A program made the position numbers and the translations under genes. The notes under the pieces are model-generated. The model worked only from the letters and a program-made list of their open reading frames with translations. It was not told the origin of the DNA and ran no database searches. A DNA stretch of 15,304 bases from JADHUC01 sp964617665. GTDB lineage: Bacteria > Planctomycetota > Planctomycetia > Pirellulales > Pirellulaceae. The DNA is taken from contig CAZUAH010000321.1 in NCBI GenBank assembly GCA_964617665.1, forward strand, positions 1 through 15,304, in the 5' to 3' direction. Numbering within the stretch: position 1 is the stretch's first letter; the number at the start of each line of letters is the position of its first letter. Positions 14,673-15,304 of this stretch are shown piece after piece.

Positions 14673-15304
14673 CTATTCCGCCAATCGCTCCACCGTCACG
14701 TAGTATGCCCCACGCGACTGGCCGGTCTGCTCGTCGGTCAGCCACGTCTGCAATTCGGTTTCGGTCTGTCCGAGCCGAATGTCGAAGGTCACCTCGGCGG
14801 CACCATCGGGAATTGGTTTCGTCTGGTCAATGTCGCCGATTTTCAATCGAGCGGTAGTTGCTCGGATTGCCTTGCTGCCTTGGACGGCCCCGTTGATCGG
14901 TGCGTTGACTTCAGGCGGCCAGCGGCGCAGCGAAAACTGGTAATTGCCGGCTTGCACGATCTCGACGGCCCAGAATCCATTAGCTGCCGTTCCGGATCGG
15001 ATGTGGCCTTGGTTCCAAGGCGTTCGTGTGTGCCAATCGAATGGGTTCAATGTAGTCGGGTTTTCCTGGTCGGCCCCGAGACGGATACGACAGTACTGGT
15101 CGAAGCGCCGCGACACATCCGACCACCAAGTCTCATAGGCTGCGCGCATCTGGGCGACTACCTCGGGATGGTCCGCCGCGACGTTCTTTGTCTGACCCGG
15201 ATCTGAATCGATGTCGTACAGTTCCGTGCCGCTTACCAGTCGCCACTGTTCGGTTAACACGGCAGCTTGCCATTTCACCGGCGGATCGTGACTTTGGCGG
15301 TATT
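14673..15304 (-). CDS. C-terminal part of a second sulfatase (5' end beyond window)
   Basis: The frame is open from the right edge to TAG 14675, giving about 210 residues. The catalytic domain with the formylglycine cysteine lies outside the window. The visible part begins with the sulfatase C-terminal subdomain, WRLVSGTELYDIDSDPGQ, followed by NVAADHPEVVAQMRAAYETWW, a spacing typical of arylsulfatases. A further beta-rich extension follows (GFWAVEIVQAGNYQFSLRRW to GAYYVTVERLAE), resembling the beta-sandwich tails that many planctomycete sulfatases carry, possibly for sugar binding. A GTG at 15278 is only an internal codon: reading continues upstream as YRQSHDPPVKWQ. It precedes the polytopic membrane-protein gene by 33 bp on the same strand, a possible operon. 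Confidence 0.85.
   Translation of the reverse strand, partial: YRQSHDPPVKWQAAVLTEQWRLVSGTELYDIDSDPGQTKNVAADHPEVVAQMRAAYETWWSDVSRRFDQYCRIRLGADQENPTTLNPFDWHTRTPWNQGHIRSGTAANGFWAVEIVQAGNYQFSLRRWPPEVNAPINGAVQGSKAIRATTARLKIGDIDQTKPIPDGAAEVTFDIRLGQTETELQTWLTDEQTGQSRGAYYVTVERLAE

Noticed and set aside
1..15304. tRNA, rRNA, CRISPR array, insertion sequence or integrase
   Set aside because: No cloverleaf, spaced direct repeats, transposase motif or target-site duplication was recognised; the only repeats found are the three palindromes and minor hairpins.

Overview
The window most likely comes from a planctomycete, probably a Pirellulales (Rhodopirellula/Pirellula-like) bacterium. This is an inference from gene content: two secreted sulfatases, a Tat-exported Gfo/Idh/MocA oxidoreductase, a PQQ-type beta-propeller protein, a secreted DPP IV peptidase, an ECF sigma factor coupled to a large membrane VIT-VWA protein, loosely packed genes with frequent strand switches, and long perfect or near-perfect palindromes between genes. 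No rRNA, tRNA, CRISPR array, integrase or transposase gene was seen.

Layout. Positions 1-3178 (minus strand) hold an ECF sigma factor gene and, overlapping its end by 11 bp, a large gene that runs off the left edge. Its product has a short cytoplasmic N-terminus, one membrane helix, a coiled coil, a small beta-rich module, a VIT domain and a VWA domain. A 332-bp gap with a 25-bp perfect palindrome follows. Positions 3513-5753 (plus) encode a complete DPP IV-type S9 peptidase. Its 3' end overlaps a minus-strand ORF (5669-6265) that looks like the surviving N-terminal piece of a much larger NTPase/nuclease protein. A 420-bp gap without a convincing gene precedes a Gfo/Idh/MocA oxidoreductase (6686-8008, plus). 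Two minus-strand genes come next: a four-helix membrane protein of unknown function (8018-8764) and a sulfatase (8944-10395). The 394-bp divergent gap 10396-10789 holds two more palindromes. A secreted alpha/beta hydrolase and a PQQ-like beta-propeller protein then form a tight plus-strand pair (10790-13298). The right end (minus) holds a polytopic membrane protein and the C-terminal part of a second sulfatase that runs off the window.

How the genes fit together. The sulfatases, esterase-like hydrolase, Gfo/Idh/MocA enzyme and PQQ-like protein are exported enzymes of the kind planctomycetes use on sulfated or acylated polysaccharides, but they are not one operon and no substrate can be read from the sequence. 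The sigma factor and VIT-VWA gene form a separate signalling unit, in which the membrane protein probably controls the sigma factor.

The points most worth a second look are the sigma/VIT-VWA unit, the nuclease-like remnant abutting the peptidase stop codon, the three large palindromes (all between divergent genes), and the membrane protein with a soluble module inserted between two helix groups.
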